Of a DNA stretch of 39,060 bases, positions 1 through 8,453 are shown piece after piece; the first letter of the stretch is position 1, and the number at the start of each line of letters is the position of its first letter. The stretch covers positions 1-39,060 of the forward strand of contig SVQO01000021.1 in the NCBI GenBank assembly GCA_015065325.1, written 5' to 3'. The position numbers and the translations under genes are program-made. A model generated the notes under the pieces. That model saw only the letters and a program-made list of their open reading frames with translations. It had not been told where the DNA came from and made no database searches. The stretch comes from Oscillospiraceae bacterium. GTDB lineage: Bacteria; Bacillota; Clostridia; Oscillospirales; SIG627.

Positions 1-130
1 AGGCTTTGGTGGCGGTAGGGCATCTTCCGCAAGTGGCGGATTTTCGACGAGCCTATAGGCTCAGCGGATGAAAGGCCCTAAGGGGGCCAGTGCAAGCCAC
101 CGGCACGGCCGGTGGTCCTGACTCTTTATA
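1..130 (+). mobile_element. Putative right end of an IS200/IS605-like element
   Basis: A short open frame enters from outside the window and stops with TAG at 56-58 (tail GFGGGRASSASGGFSTSL). A second frame is open to 71, so the coding frame is not certain. Downstream lies a small G/C hairpin (74-78 with 84-88), then a strong hairpin with 8-bp arms 97-104 and 108-115 and a 3-base loop. GACTCTTTAT occurs at 120-129 and again at 134-143. Subterminal hairpins just after the transposase stop are typical of single-strand transposons of the IS200/IS605 family. The far end of the window carries a matching left-end architecture on the same strand, which supports the reading. The transposase itself is not visible, so the family is inference. 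Confidence 0.4.
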
Positions 131-348
131 TAAGACTCTTTATTAATCAAGATTATATAAGTATGATGAGTCTTTGTCTTAAACATAGAGTAATTAGGGT
201 AATGAAGATTATTAAAAGAGTAAAGCATCCTTTTGATTGTTTTTAGCATTATAGAAAGATTACTTGAAATATAAAACAAATCTAAATATTGTTTACATGT
301 TACTTTTAAATTTAAGAGGAAAGAATAAAAACACACATAAGCTTTTTT
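131..348. other. AT-rich gene-free stretch
   Basis: About 220 bases of A/T-rich sequence between the putative insertion-sequence end and the mntP terminator. I see no open frame with a ribosome site, no tRNA and no strong hairpin here. Confidence 0.6.
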
Positions 349-380
349 GCAAAAAAGGACTGCGGTTTCCCGCAGTCCTT
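349..380 (-). terminator. Terminator of mntP
   Basis: A perfect 11-bp stem (355-365 with 370-380) and a 4-base loop. On the minus strand it is followed by TTTTTT. It lies 9 bases past the mntP stop codon. Confidence 0.9.
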
Positions 381-388
381 TCGGTTAT

Positions 389-979
389 TTATTTGAAAAA
401 GGAGGTGATAAAGATTTCCAGACCGATGGCGATCAGGATCACACCGCCCAGGATCGCAGCCTTGTTGGAAAGCTTTGTGCCGAACTTGTTTCCGATCAAA
501 ACTCCGCATAAACAGATCACGAAGGTGATGGCGGCGATGATCAACGCAGAGAGAAGTGCTTCGCTTGCATTGTATTTGGAAGTGGTAAAGCCAACGGAAA
601 GAGCATCGATGGAGGTTGCCACGCCCTGAACCAAAAGAGTCTTCAGCCCCAGCTTTTTCTTTTCCAGGCAGCACGTGTCCCCCTCAGCGCAGGGGTGCAA
701 ACCCTCCCATAGCATCTTTCCTCCGATAAAGGACAAAAGACCCAAAGCAATGTAGGGGATAAAGGGTTCAAAAATTTTAAATGCTTCCACAAAGCTGTGC
801 ACGAAGAACCACCCCGTCATCGGCATAACTCCCTGAAACAGAGCAAAGATCAAAGCAATAAGAGCGGCTTTTTTTAGCTTCATTTTTGGATCGGCGAGTC
901 CGTTTGCAAGCGAAACAGAAAATGCATCCATTGCCAGACCGATCCCTTCACTGAGACTCAAAATCAAAAGATCAAGCAT
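389..979 (-). CDS. mntP: Manganese efflux pump MntP
   Basis: An inner-membrane exporter that removes excess Mn(II). The 196-residue product has the usual length of the MntP (DUF204) family and about six hydrophobic helices. The two paired family motifs are visible: MDAFSVSLANG near residue 17, and SIDALSVGF in the second half, each with a conserved membrane-embedded Asp. The frame is open for 32 further codons upstream, but those lie in the riboswitch and terminator. I therefore start at the ATG at 979, preceded by AAGGAGAAGG. The gene stands alone between its own terminator and a manganese riboswitch, which strongly supports the substrate. Expression should rise when Mn is high. Confidence 0.93.
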   Translation of the reverse strand: MLDLLILSLSEGIGLAMDAFSVSLANGLADPKMKLKKAALIALIFALFQGVMPMTGWFFVHSFVEAFKIFEPFIPYIALGLLSFIGGKMLWEGLHPCAEGDTCCLEKKKLGLKTLLVQGVATSIDALSVGFTTSKYNASEALLSALIIAAITFVICLCGVLIGNKFGTKLSNKAAILGGVILIAIGLEIFITSFFK

Positions 980-1000
980 TCCTTCTCCTTTCCCGAGGGC

Positions 1001-1042
1001 AAAAAAATAAGACTCCACGCATAGACAGGCTATGCATGAGTC
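1001..1042 (-). terminator. Expression-platform terminator of the Mn riboswitch
   Basis: On the minus strand, GACTC-atGCATAG pairs with CTATGC-gtgGAGTC (1011-1042) and is followed by TTATTTTTTT (1001-1010). It lies between aptamer and ribosome site, as expected for an attenuator. Confidence 0.85.
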
Positions 1043-1121
1043 TCGCAATTCAAAACAAGCCAGGTCAAGGACCAATATGTTGACTTGTTACGGCGGTGCC
1101 GTCTGCTACTCCCTCAAGCAA
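1001..1121 (-). ncRNA. yybP-ykoY manganese riboswitch upstream of mntP
   Basis: Read on the minus strand, the mntP leader begins just after the promoter. It contains GGGAGTAGC, then GTCAACATA, then a GACCTGGC segment and GCGAGACT. These are the conserved loop elements of the yybP-ykoY class, which senses Mn(II) and typically precedes mntP. The closing strand runs directly into a terminator stem (1011-1042), so the switch probably acts by transcription attenuation: Mn binding favours the aptamer and lets transcription continue. The class was assigned by eye from these motifs and the gene context. Confidence 0.88.
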
Positions 1122-1126
1122 GGTGC

Positions 1127-1155
1127 ATTATACCATACATCTCCGCTTTTGTCAA
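1127..1155 (-). promoter_or_regulatory. Sigma-A promoter of mntP
   Basis: Minus strand TTGACA (1155-1150), 17-base spacer, TATAAT (1132-1127). It is a perfect consensus and places the transcript start near 1120, at the first base of the riboswitch. Confidence 0.92.
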
Positions 1156-1214
1156 CCGTGCTTCGGAATGCTTTTTTTCTATGGAAATTATGGAACGAAA
1201 TCAACGCATTTTGA

Positions 1215-1243
1215 TTGACAAGAAAAAGGATTGATGATATCAT
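1215..1243 (+). promoter_or_regulatory. Sigma-A promoter of the beta-helix gene
   Basis: TTGACA (1215-1220), 17-base spacer, TATCAT (1238-1243). The resulting leader is about 67 bases, ending in AGGAGG at 1305-1310. Confidence 0.8.
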
Positions 1244-1317
1244 AGTTATGTATAAGATTGGACTGCTTCTAGGCGCAGATCCATCGTGTATGACAGTATT
1301 TTCTAGGAGGAAAAACA

Positions 1318-4300
1318 ATGAGAAACGCAAAGCTTTGGTCCGTGCTTCTCGCTTCGGTGCTTTTGTGCGCGTCCGTCATCGGTTCTCTGTTTATCGGTGC
1401 AGACGCGGCGCCTTACGAGTTGAGCGTAGGCGAGGGCGGAGATTACGCAACGGTTGCAGAGGCGCTTGACGCTGCAGCCGAGGCAGATCTTTCCGGCTAC
1501 GACAACATTCAGATCAATATTCTCGGTGAGGTAGCGGAGCCCGCTCCCTCCAACTCTCTGCTCTTCGGTCAGAAGACCATTTGGGCGGCAGACGGAGAAA
1601 TGATCCCCATTGTGATCACCGGTGAGGGAACCCTGTCTCTTGCCGCCGGCACCGTCGTCAACGCAAACGACGTTACCTTCAAGGATCTGGATCTTCCCAT
1701 TTCCCAGGTTGCAGTGAAGCTGTTTGCCGGCTCCGGTACCGTGACCATTGATAATTGTGATATCGGCACCGGTACCGCATACCGCTTATACGCAGACAAC
1801 AATTCTGCGGCAGCCTTTGAAGGCTGGGACGAGGCTGACTATAATGCCCGCAAGGATGAGGACGGTCATATTTGCACTGCACTGAATTTGAAGAACGGTA
1901 CTTTCCCTACTGAAGACGGCAGTTATCTGGTAGCCGCTGTAGGCTCTTCTACCGATTTTGAAGCGGTCATCGGCTCGGTCACCATTTCCGCAAACAATAC
2001 GAAGACCGCCGTGAATTGGGAGAACTGTTCTACCGCTTTTCCCTACAACCGCTACGGTATGAACCCCGTTGCCGAGTCCACGGTTTATTTGAAGAATTGC
2101 ACCGTGACCGGTTACCGCGCAGCAGGCTGGGCAAGCAGCAGCTCGGTTGAGATCTATACCGGTGACGTTGTTTACAAGGTAGAAGGCGGTACCTATTCCT
2201 CTTATGGCCGTGTTATGAATTCCTGCACCTTGCAGGCGGATAAAGCAGAGGATAAGGCAGAAGGCGCCGCCAACGGTGATTTCACCCTGATCCTGGATAA
2301 TTGCCAGCCCGTTGAAAGCTTTTTGACCAGTGGCAACAACTTTATACAGGCATCCTGGGGAACCACCAAATTCGAAGGTGATTTCAATCTGACCTATAAG
2401 AATCTGCATTTTTCCCGCACCTTCTTTGGCCATAATTCCGCTACCCTTACCGTTGATGGGGATTATAATCTGAATATCGACGGTTTGGAGACCGGCGCTG
2501 TTTACGGTATGTTCGCTAAACTGGGCGGCAACGTAAATCAGAAGGTTAAAAACCTGAATATCATCAACAACTCCTATAAAAAGATTGCATTTCTTGAATG
2601 CGAGGTGTTTGGTGGCGATATCGTCAATGAATTTACCGATTGTACCATCGGTTACACCAATACGTCCTATTATTACTTCTACCTTGGCACCAACATCAAC
2701 AAGAATGCCACAGGCATCAAGAGTATGACCAATACCTTGAAGAATGTGGATATTACCACGACCAATATCACTTTCGTATGCGGAAGCTATAAGGCTGATG
2801 TGAATGGTAATATCACCAACTCCGTTGACGCAAACTGTACCTTCTCGGGCGGTTATATCGGCGGAAACTACAACGGCAGTGTTAACGGTAATATTTCCAA
2901 TACCATCTACGGCGGTGTTTTCAAGCACAGTAACGATGCGAGCAACGCTCAGAAGCACGCTGCTTACACCGGTGGCATTTATACCAACGGTGACGTTACC
3001 GGTAAGATCTACAATCATATCAAGGGCGGAAGCTTTGATAAGTGTAAGAACGGTTACTCTGCTTTTATGGGTGCGCATCAGACCAGCAGCCACAAGATAG
3101 AAGGCGGTATTGAAAGTGTGATCGACGGCGGTGAATTTGCCGGCTATCTGTTCTGCGGCAACCGCGGTCATGCAAATATTTCCAATTCCGTAGCAGGCGC
3201 TCCCGCCATTAAGACTACTGTCAACGGTGGCTCCTTCCACGGCTTCTGGACCAACAGAGGCCACGTAACCGGCAACGTTGAAACCACGATCAACGGCGGT
3301 ACCTTTGACGTCTATTCGAGCAGATATCCTTACGTGCTTTGCGGCGGTGGCTATCGCGACGATTCTCTGCATCTTTCCGGTAACACCGTCATCGAAATCA
3401 ACGGCGGTACCTTTAAGAACTCTGTGGTGGCAGGCTTTGTCAACCGCGACACGGAAGATGATATCCTCGCTCCCGGCGAAGCAATTATGAAGATCCACGG
3501 CGGTACCTTTGAAGGCGGTGTCTTCGGAAACTCCTACAACGGATACGGCAAGAAGACTTATTCCGCAGGTAAGGTGATTATCGATACTACCGTAGCCGAT
3601 GCAGATCCTTTGGTTTTGCTTGGTGAGGTGGGCTTGGCTATGGATGAAGCGGCAGGCTTTGCTCCTGAAGTGTATACCGTTGAGGTAAAGACTCCTGCCA
3701 CCGGCTCCGTCATTAAGATCGGCGCCGATACCAATATCGTTGCAGATTCCGTCGAGGGCAAACTGACCCTTCTTCAGACCGAGGGCTGGCTTGGACACGA
3801 TTACTTTACCGTTCCTGCTCCCGCGGATATTCTGGTTGAAGAAGAGGAAGGTATCTACGGTATCTACGATCTCAGTCAGTCTCCAGAGGTGATCCTTCTC
3901 AAAGGCGGATTTAAGATCGGCGGTACTACTCTGATCTTTGAGGACAGAGTCGGCATTCGCGTCCTTCTGGATCCCGAAATGACCTCCGTTTATTCTAAGG
4001 GCTTTAAGTACTCCGTTGCAAAAGCAGGCGAGGCTGCCTTCTTTGAGGGAACCGAGCTTGAAGAATGGGTCGATCCCGCAACCGCTACGATTTATGATTC
4101 TTTTGTGATCAGCGGAATCGGCTTGCGCGATTTCGGTACCGATTTCACCGTTGAGGTCCACGGTGCCGAGACCCTTACCTTCTCCGTAAACTCTCTTGCT
4201 ACTCTCGCCCAAAGCACTTGGACGGGTGATTGGAAGACCTTTGCAGAAGCGATTTGCAACCTGAACGGCGTTTATTCCGATGCCGAGGGCGTTCACGACG

Positions 4301-4716
4301 AAGCCCTCTACACTCTGCAATCCGTAGCGCAGACTACGGAGTTCAGCCGCGATGAAGCCGCCGTAGCAAGCGGTGTCATCAATCTGATGATGAGCGATGC
4401 AGTGGGTGTGAAGCTTGCTCTGACACTGAACGATACCTATACAGCCGGAACGCTTACCGCTACGCTGAATGATTACGAAGCTACCTCTGCTGTCACTGTT
4501 GACGGAAAGAATGTAACCGTGTCCTTCTACGTCAAAGCAAACGCAATGACCGATGCCTTTACGCTGAAGCTTATGGATGGCGAGAATGAGATCTTCTCCC
4601 TTACCACCAGCGTTGAGAAGCTTGCGAACGATCTTGCTCTTGCCACCGGCAACGAGAATCAGGAAAATGCCCAGGCGCTTCTGTACTATATTCAGAAGGC
4701 AGCCGTAGTGGCATAA
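1318..4716 (+). CDS. Large secreted beta-helix surface protein
   Basis: A 1132-residue exported protein. Residues 1-30 form a signal peptide (KLWSVLLASVLL core, likely cut after GADA). From about residue 40 to 780 the chain is a series of short beta-strand turns with many Asn/Gly ladders and recurring INGGTF / VNGGSF / IKGGSF / IHGGTF motifs, as in right-handed parallel beta-helices. A different, acidic C-terminal region (about 850-1132) with no obvious repeats follows. No LPXTG, S-layer or choline-binding anchor is visible, so how it is held at the cell surface is unknown. AGGAGG at 1305-1310 fixes the start. A plausible role is carbohydrate binding or cleavage, or adhesion, next to the GH28 and GH13 genes. 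That is inference; no catalytic residues were recognised. Confidence 0.85.
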   Translation: MRNAKLWSVLLASVLLCASVIGSLFIGADAAPYELSVGEGGDYATVAEALDAAAEADLSGYDNIQINILGEVAEPAPSNSLLFGQKTIWAADGEMIPIVITGEGTLSLAAGTVVNANDVTFKDLDLPISQVAVKLFAGSGTVTIDNCDIGTGTAYRLYADNNSAAAFEGWDEADYNARKDEDGHICTALNLKNGTFPTEDGSYLVAAVGSSTDFEAVIGSVTISANNTKTAVNWENCSTAFPYNRYGMNPVAESTVYLKNCTVTGYRAAGWASSSSVEIYTGDVVYKVEGGTYSSYGRVMNSCTLQADKAEDKAEGAANGDFTLILDNCQPVESFLTSGNNFIQASWGTTKFEGDFNLTYKNLHFSRTFFGHNSATLTVDGDYNLNIDGLETGAVYGMFAKLGGNVNQKVKNLNIINNSYKKIAFLECEVFGGDIVNEFTDCTIGYTNTSYYYFYLGTNINKNATGIKSMTNTLKNVDITTTNITFVCGSYKADVNGNITNSVDANCTFSGGYIGGNYNGSVNGNISNTIYGGVFKHSNDASNAQKHAAYTGGIYTNGDVTGKIYNHIKGGSFDKCKNGYSAFMGAHQTSSHKIEGGIESVIDGGEFAGYLFCGNRGHANISNSVAGAPAIKTTVNGGSFHGFWTNRGHVTGNVETTINGGTFDVYSSRYPYVLCGGGYRDDSLHLSGNTVIEINGGTFKNSVVAGFVNRDTEDDILAPGEAIMKIHGGTFEGGVFGNSYNGYGKKTYSAGKVIIDTTVADADPLVLLGEVGLAMDEAAGFAPEVYTVEVKTPATGSVIKIGADTNIVADSVEGKLTLLQTEGWLGHDYFTVPAPADILVEEEEGIYGIYDLSQSPEVILLKGGFKIGGTTLIFEDRVGIRVLLDPEMTSVYSKGFKYSVAKAGEAAFFEGTELEEWVDPATATIYDSFVISGIGLRDFGTDFTVEVHGAETLTFSVNSLATLAQSTWTGDWKTFAEAICNLNGVYSDAEGVHDEALYTLQSVAQTTEFSRDEAAVASGVINLMMSDAVGVKLALTLNDTYTAGTLTATLNDYEATSAVTVDGKNVTVSFYVKANAMTDAFTLKLMDGENEIFSLTTSVEKLANDLALATGNENQENAQALLYYIQKAAVVA

Positions 4717-4730
4717 GGAGGTTTAAATCA

Positions 4731-4883
4731 ATGAAAAAGGCTTACGTATGTCCCAAAGCGGAGAAGATTGACCTTCGTGTCAGTCAGGTGCTTGCACCCT
4801 CCGGCGAAAACGTGATTTTGGACGAAAGCAAGAACCAGTCCGGTTCTCCTGCGGAGGAATTCGGCGGTATCACCCTCTTTTAA
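4731..4883 (+). CDS. 50-residue hypothetical protein after the beta-helix gene
   Basis: A small frame of 50 codons with a strong ribosome site (AAGGAGG at 4715-4721). It begins 14 bases after the beta-helix stop and ends just before a terminator. The peptide starts MKKAYVCPKAEKIDLRVSQV and ends EEFGGITLF; it has one Cys and no signal peptide or membrane segment. Position, ribosome site and terminator support real co-expression with the large secreted protein. I do not recognise the family. A small chaperone, a regulator or a peptide precursor are all possible. Confidence 0.72.
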   Translation: MKKAYVCPKAEKIDLRVSQVLAPSGENVILDESKNQSGSPAEEFGGITLF

Positions 4884-4889
4884 AAAAGA

Positions 4890-4924
4890 AAAATCGTGTG
4901 TTCCGAGGAACACACGATTTTTTG
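4890..4924. terminator. Bidirectional terminator
   Basis: AAATCGTGTGTTCC (4891-4904) pairs with GGAACACACGATTT (4908-4921), with A- and T-tracts on both sides. It serves the beta-helix operon on plus and the GH28 gene on minus, whose stop codon lies at its edge. Confidence 0.9.
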
Positions 4925-6187
4925 TTATCGGATTTGGATGGGAGGCGTGTTTGTAAATTCAAATATGCCTTTACTTCTCTGTTCAACGTAGGGCTGCGCA
5001 AAACCTTCCAGCTGTATATTTTCCAAAGTGACCTTTTCGAAATTGGTGCAGATCAGGAGAGGGAAGTTCTCCGCATCCTCTTTTTTTGTGATGCGGCAGT
5101 TTTTCAGAGTGTAGCTGACCTTTTCATTTTCGTCTCCGTGAAGGACGCCTTCTTTGTCCAAATTCAGAAATTCACAGTTTTCAAAGGTGATGGAGGAAAG
5201 ACTGCGGTTGCAGCACCATTTATGCTCTCCGTCAAATTCCAAACGGAAAAGCTGACGGGTTCCGTCAAAGGAGCAGTCCCTTACGGTAATATCGCCGGGC
5301 ACACGGCGGATCTCGGCGCGAAAATCGCAGTAATACAAGAAGGCGGTGTGCGCGATGTGACGTGCGCTTTCCGCGGGCAGGGGAGAAAACTGTCTCTGAT
5401 CTTTGGGGATGGATCCGCGGAAGCCGAAGGGGGCGGGGGAGGAGCGGCAGTTTTCGATGAGCACGTGGTTGCCGCCGAAACGGAAGACGCTGCAAGCGGT
5501 AGCAAGATCACAGTTTCGTACCGTTACGTCGTGATTGTCAAAGCCTGCGATACAGTCGTCGCCCGTATGGAACAGACAGTTTTCGATGAGAACGTTGTCA
5601 CAGGTGCGAATATCGAAGCCGTCGTGCCCGCCGTAAACGGAGATGTTTTGTACCAGGATATCCGAGCTTTGGAAAATGGCGTGTGCCCAGTTGGCACTGT
5701 CGATGATAGTGTAACCGGACAGTGTTAGACCCTTGCAGCGCCAAACGGAAATGGCATGAGGACCTCTGTATTTTTCTTCGCCTTCTGCGTTGTAAACGTT
5801 GCGTCCGTCGATATAAGAGCCTTTTTCACCGGTAATGGTAACGTTTTCTGCATCCAATACGCGGATCAGACCGTTGCACCAGCTGCTGGTTGCAACGGCA
5901 GAGCGGATGCATCCCTCAAAGCTCTCATCCCGTACGGGCTCCAGGGTATCCTCCCAAAAGCCGTTGTAATCCTCGGGATTTTCACTTCCTCGGAGGATGG
6001 CGCCGCTTTCCAGATACAGTTCCACACCCGAGCGGAGTCGAATGCCTCCCGTAATGAAAATACCGCAGGGAATCACGACTCTGCCGCCTCCCGAAAGGAA
6101 ACATGCGTCGATAGTGTCTTGAATGGCTTTGGTTTGAAGACGGTCGGAGGTGACGGCACCGAAATCCGTAATGGAAAATACGCTCAT
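4925..6187 (-). CDS. Glycoside hydrolase family 28-like protein (polygalacturonase fold)
   Basis: A 420-residue protein with the right-handed beta-helix of GH28 polygalacturonases. The N-terminal ITDFGAVTSD segment and the GGRVVIPCGIF turn are typical. In the catalytic region, GHDGFD (187-192) stands where pectinases have NTDGFD, GDDCIAGF (209-216) keeps the Asp pair, and RFGGN (236-240) occupies the place of the usual GHG. No signal peptide is seen, so the enzyme probably acts inside the cell on imported oligosaccharides. The changed motifs suggest a substrate other than polygalacturonan. The start at 6187 follows GAGGTATGTT. It is divergent from the GH13 gene and shares a 150-bp promoter region with it. 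Confidence 0.82.
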   Translation of the reverse strand: MSVFSITDFGAVTSDRLQTKAIQDTIDACFLSGGGRVVIPCGIFITGGIRLRSGVELYLESGAILRGSENPEDYNGFWEDTLEPVRDESFEGCIRSAVATSSWCNGLIRVLDAENVTITGEKGSYIDGRNVYNAEGEEKYRGPHAISVWRCKGLTLSGYTIIDSANWAHAIFQSSDILVQNISVYGGHDGFDIRTCDNVLIENCLFHTGDDCIAGFDNHDVTVRNCDLATACSVFRFGGNHVLIENCRSSPAPFGFRGSIPKDQRQFSPLPAESARHIAHTAFLYYCDFRAEIRRVPGDITVRDCSFDGTRQLFRLEFDGEHKWCCNRSLSSITFENCEFLNLDKEGVLHGDENEKVSYTLKNCRITKKEDAENFPLLICTNFEKVTLENIQLEGFAQPYVEQRSKGIFEFTNTPPIQIR

Positions 6188-6273
6188 AACATACCTCGTC
6201 TTGCTTATTTTTTCTTTATCCTACCATATCAAGGTTCTTTTCGCAAGAGATTTTGAAAAAAAGAGCGTTTTGG

Positions 6274-6302
6274 TTGACTTATTTTTTTCTTTTCATTATA
6301 AT
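6274..6302 (+). promoter_or_regulatory. Sigma-A promoter of the GH13 gene
   Basis: TTGACT (6274-6279), 17-base spacer, TATAAT (6297-6302). The start point falls near 6309, so translation must start at the downstream ATG at 6338 and not at any codon near 6305. Confidence 0.85.
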
Positions 6303-6337
6303 AATTGCGGTATAGCTTTTTTGAAAGGAACGTAACG

Positions 6338-8008
6338 ATGGAAAAGAAATGGTGGCACGAAGCAGTAGGCTATGAAATTTACTGCAAGAGCTTTTGTGAT
6401 TCTAACGGAGACGGAATCGGTGATCTGCAGGGCGTGAAATCCAAGCTCGGCGTACTGCGTGATCTGGGTGTTAACTGTATTTGGTTTGCTCCGATCTATA
6501 AATCCCCCCAAGTGGATAACGGCTACGATGTTTCCGACTATATGGAGATCGATCCCGCCTACGGCACCTTGAAGGATTTTAAGGAAGTATTGGATACTGC
6601 GCATTCCATGGGGATCCGCGTCATTATGGATCAGGTTCTGAACCATTCCTCTGACCAGCATTTTTGGTTTCGCGAATCCCGCAAATCCAAGGATAATCCC
6701 TACCGTAATTACTATATCTGGCAGCCTCCCCGTGAGGACGGTTCCGAACCCACCAACTGGGGGAATTACTTCCACGAAGGAAACGGTTCTGCCTGGACCT
6801 TCGACGAGACTACGGGGGAGTATTACTTCCACCAGTATTCCGCAAAAATGCCCGATCTGAACTGGGAATACGAGCCCTTGCGCCAAGAGATCTACAAGAT
6901 GCTTCATTTTTGGTTGGATCTGGGGGTGGACGGCTTCCGCCTGGACGTATTTACCCGATTTAAGAAAATGCCCGGCTTCCCTATGAGCACAAAAACTCCC
7001 GACCCCAAGCTTGATCGCAAGGGGTACGTAGTAGACTATACGATGTGTACCCACGTTCCCGGTATCCACGAGATCCTCAAGGATATCAATAAAAACGTAT
7101 TTTCACAGCGGGAATGTATGACTATGGGTGAGGGTGCGGGGGTTACCTGCGAGCTTGCCCCCGATTACATTTTACCCGAGAGGGGAGAAATTGACTCTCT
7201 GTATCACTTCGAGCTTTCCAGCCGCAGAAGAAGTGAGATCACCCCCGAGCTGTTCCGTACCGTACAGAAGAAATGGGCAGGCGTGATGGAGCAGGGCGGA
7301 TGGAATATCCAGTATCTTTCCAACCACGATTCTCAGCGCCAGGTCACCTGCTACGGAGACGAAGCCTATCGGGTAGAGTCTGCAAAGCTTTTGGCGACGC
7401 TGACTCATACCAGTCCCGGAATTCCCTTCATTTATCAAGGAGAGGAGATCGGTATGGTCAACGTGCGCTTTGATTCTATTGAGGATTATAACTGCTGCTA
7501 TACCCTCGGTGCCTATCAGTCTATGATGGAAAACGGCTACACGGTAGAGGAGGCAATGGATTTTTGTTCCACCCAAAGCCGTGACAACGCCCGCACCCCT
7601 TATCAGTGGGACGATAGCGAAAACGCAGGCTTTACCACGGGTAAGCCCTGGCTGAAGGTGAATCCCCGCTATACCGAGATCAACCTGAAAAAGGATCTTG
7701 CATCTCCCGACTCCATCTTCCGTCATTACAGAGCCTTGGCGGATCTGAGAAAAGAGCATCCCGCCGTGATCCGCGGAAATTTGACGTTCTATTTGGAAGA
7801 CGATGAGGACGTGATCGTTTATACCAGAGCGTGCAAGGAGGAAACTCTTTTGATCATTGCCAACAAATCCTCCAAGCAGAGAGCGATCTCCCTCCCCGAA
7901 AGCCTTCTGCAGGGAGGAGAGGTGCTTCTGTCTAATCTCAAAAAGGAAAATTCCTTGGCTAAGGAAATGAAACTTGACCCTTGGGAAGCTATTATTTTCC
8001 GTCTTTGA
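6338..8008 (+). CDS. GH13 alpha-glucosidase (oligo-1,6-glucosidase type)
   Basis: A cytoplasmic 556-residue enzyme that hydrolyses alpha-glucosidic bonds in short maltose or isomaltose-type sugars. It has the GH13 (beta/alpha)8 barrel. The N-terminus WWHEAVGYEIYCKSFCDSNG is close to the oligo-1,6-glucosidase subfamily, with DSNGDGIGDL as a calcium-type loop. The catalytic residues are visible: nucleophile D203 in GFRLDVFTR, acid/base E265 in TMGEG, and D331 in SNHDSQRQ. The C-terminal beta domain ends in PWEAIIFRL. AAAGGAA at 6324-6330 sets the start. It is a single-gene unit with its own promoter and terminator. The exact linkage specificity cannot be read from sequence. Confidence 0.92.
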   Translation: MEKKWWHEAVGYEIYCKSFCDSNGDGIGDLQGVKSKLGVLRDLGVNCIWFAPIYKSPQVDNGYDVSDYMEIDPAYGTLKDFKEVLDTAHSMGIRVIMDQVLNHSSDQHFWFRESRKSKDNPYRNYYIWQPPREDGSEPTNWGNYFHEGNGSAWTFDETTGEYYFHQYSAKMPDLNWEYEPLRQEIYKMLHFWLDLGVDGFRLDVFTRFKKMPGFPMSTKTPDPKLDRKGYVVDYTMCTHVPGIHEILKDINKNVFSQRECMTMGEGAGVTCELAPDYILPERGEIDSLYHFELSSRRRSEITPELFRTVQKKWAGVMEQGGWNIQYLSNHDSQRQVTCYGDEAYRVESAKLLATLTHTSPGIPFIYQGEEIGMVNVRFDSIEDYNCCYTLGAYQSMMENGYTVEEAMDFCSTQSRDNARTPYQWDDSENAGFTTGKPWLKVNPRYTEINLKKDLASPDSIFRHYRALADLRKEHPAVIRGNLTFYLEDDEDVIVYTRACKEETLLIIANKSSKQRAISLPESLLQGGEVLLSNLKKENSLAKEMKLDPWEAIIFRL

Positions 8009-8014
8009 TCTGAA

Positions 8015-8056
8015 AAGAGAGCCTGCAAATTTGTATTGCAGGCTCTTCTTTTTTTT
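8015..8056 (+). terminator. Terminator of the GH13 gene
   Basis: AGAGCCTGCAA and TTGCAGGCTCT pair around a short loop and are followed by a long T-run (8047-8056). Confidence 0.92.
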
Positions 8057-8065
8057 AAGAATCGG

Positions 8066-8094
8066 TTGACAAAAGACGGTTCATACTATATAAT
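8066..8094 (+). promoter_or_regulatory. Sigma-A promoter of tRNA-Gln
   Basis: TTGACA (8066-8071), 17-base spacer, TATAAT (8089-8094). A full consensus promoter 15 bases before the tRNA. Confidence 0.93.
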
Positions 8095-8108
8095 AATGTG
8101 GTTCATAT

Positions 8109-8184
8109 AGGGATGTAGCCAAGCGGTTAAGGCACCAGACTTTGACTCTGGCACTCGTGAGTTCAAATCTCGCCATCCCTGCCA
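8109..8184 (+). tRNA. tRNA-Gln (anticodon TTG)
   Basis: A complete cloverleaf. The acceptor AGGGATG (8109-8115) pairs with CATCCCT (8174-8180). The anticodon stem CCAGA/TCTGG holds loop CTTTGAC, giving anticodon TTG. The T-arm is GTGAG-TTCAAAT-CTCGC. G is the discriminator and CCA is encoded at 8182-8184. The terminator begins immediately after CCA. Confidence 0.97.
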
Positions 8185-8453
8185 AAAATCGACAGGTTTC
8201 GACCTGTCGATTTTTTATCCATTGCGAAAGCAATGGTATATCATCACGCGCAAGCGTGCATCTCATCACCGAAGGTGCATATCATCAGCCGCAGGCTGCA
8301 TTTCTTTTCGCAATGATGATATACAAAACTTCGTTTTGATGATATGCAATTCCTGCGGAATTGATGATATACACGGCTTTCGCCGTGATTTATGTAAGGG
8401 TTCGAATTCATACGCAAAACAGCCCAAAATATCTTTTTTGTAGCCCATAGACA
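8182..8453 (+). repeat. 272-bp tRNA-linked hairpin module, copy A
   Basis: From the CCA of tRNA-Gln to 8453 this sequence matches the reverse complement of 37553-37824 over the same 272-bp length, with about 11 mismatches by hand count, all but one of them in its last 75 bases. After the shared terminator it holds seven tiny hairpins: stems CCATTGC, CACGC, CACC, CAGCC, AAAAC, CAATTCC and CACGGC, with loops of 3-4 bases such as GAAA, GCAA and TTTC. Linkers read ATATCATC or CATCTCATC in the first half and GATGATAT in the second half. The linkers can therefore also pair across the module. No convincing gene is present. Copy B, next to it, shares the second half. Confidence 0.88.
8185..8217 (+). 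terminator. Terminator of tRNA-Gln
   Basis: A perfect 13-bp stem (8185-8197 with 8202-8214) with loop TTCG and a T-run. The same stem sequence also ends tRNA-Leu at 37.8 kb. Confidence 0.93.

Noticed and set aside
1786-4320. A long open frame (844 codons) on the minus strand opposite the beta-helix gene
   Set aside because: It has no ribosome site or promoter, a low-complexity translation, and lies fully inside a well-supported gene with signal peptide. It is a codon-bias shadow.
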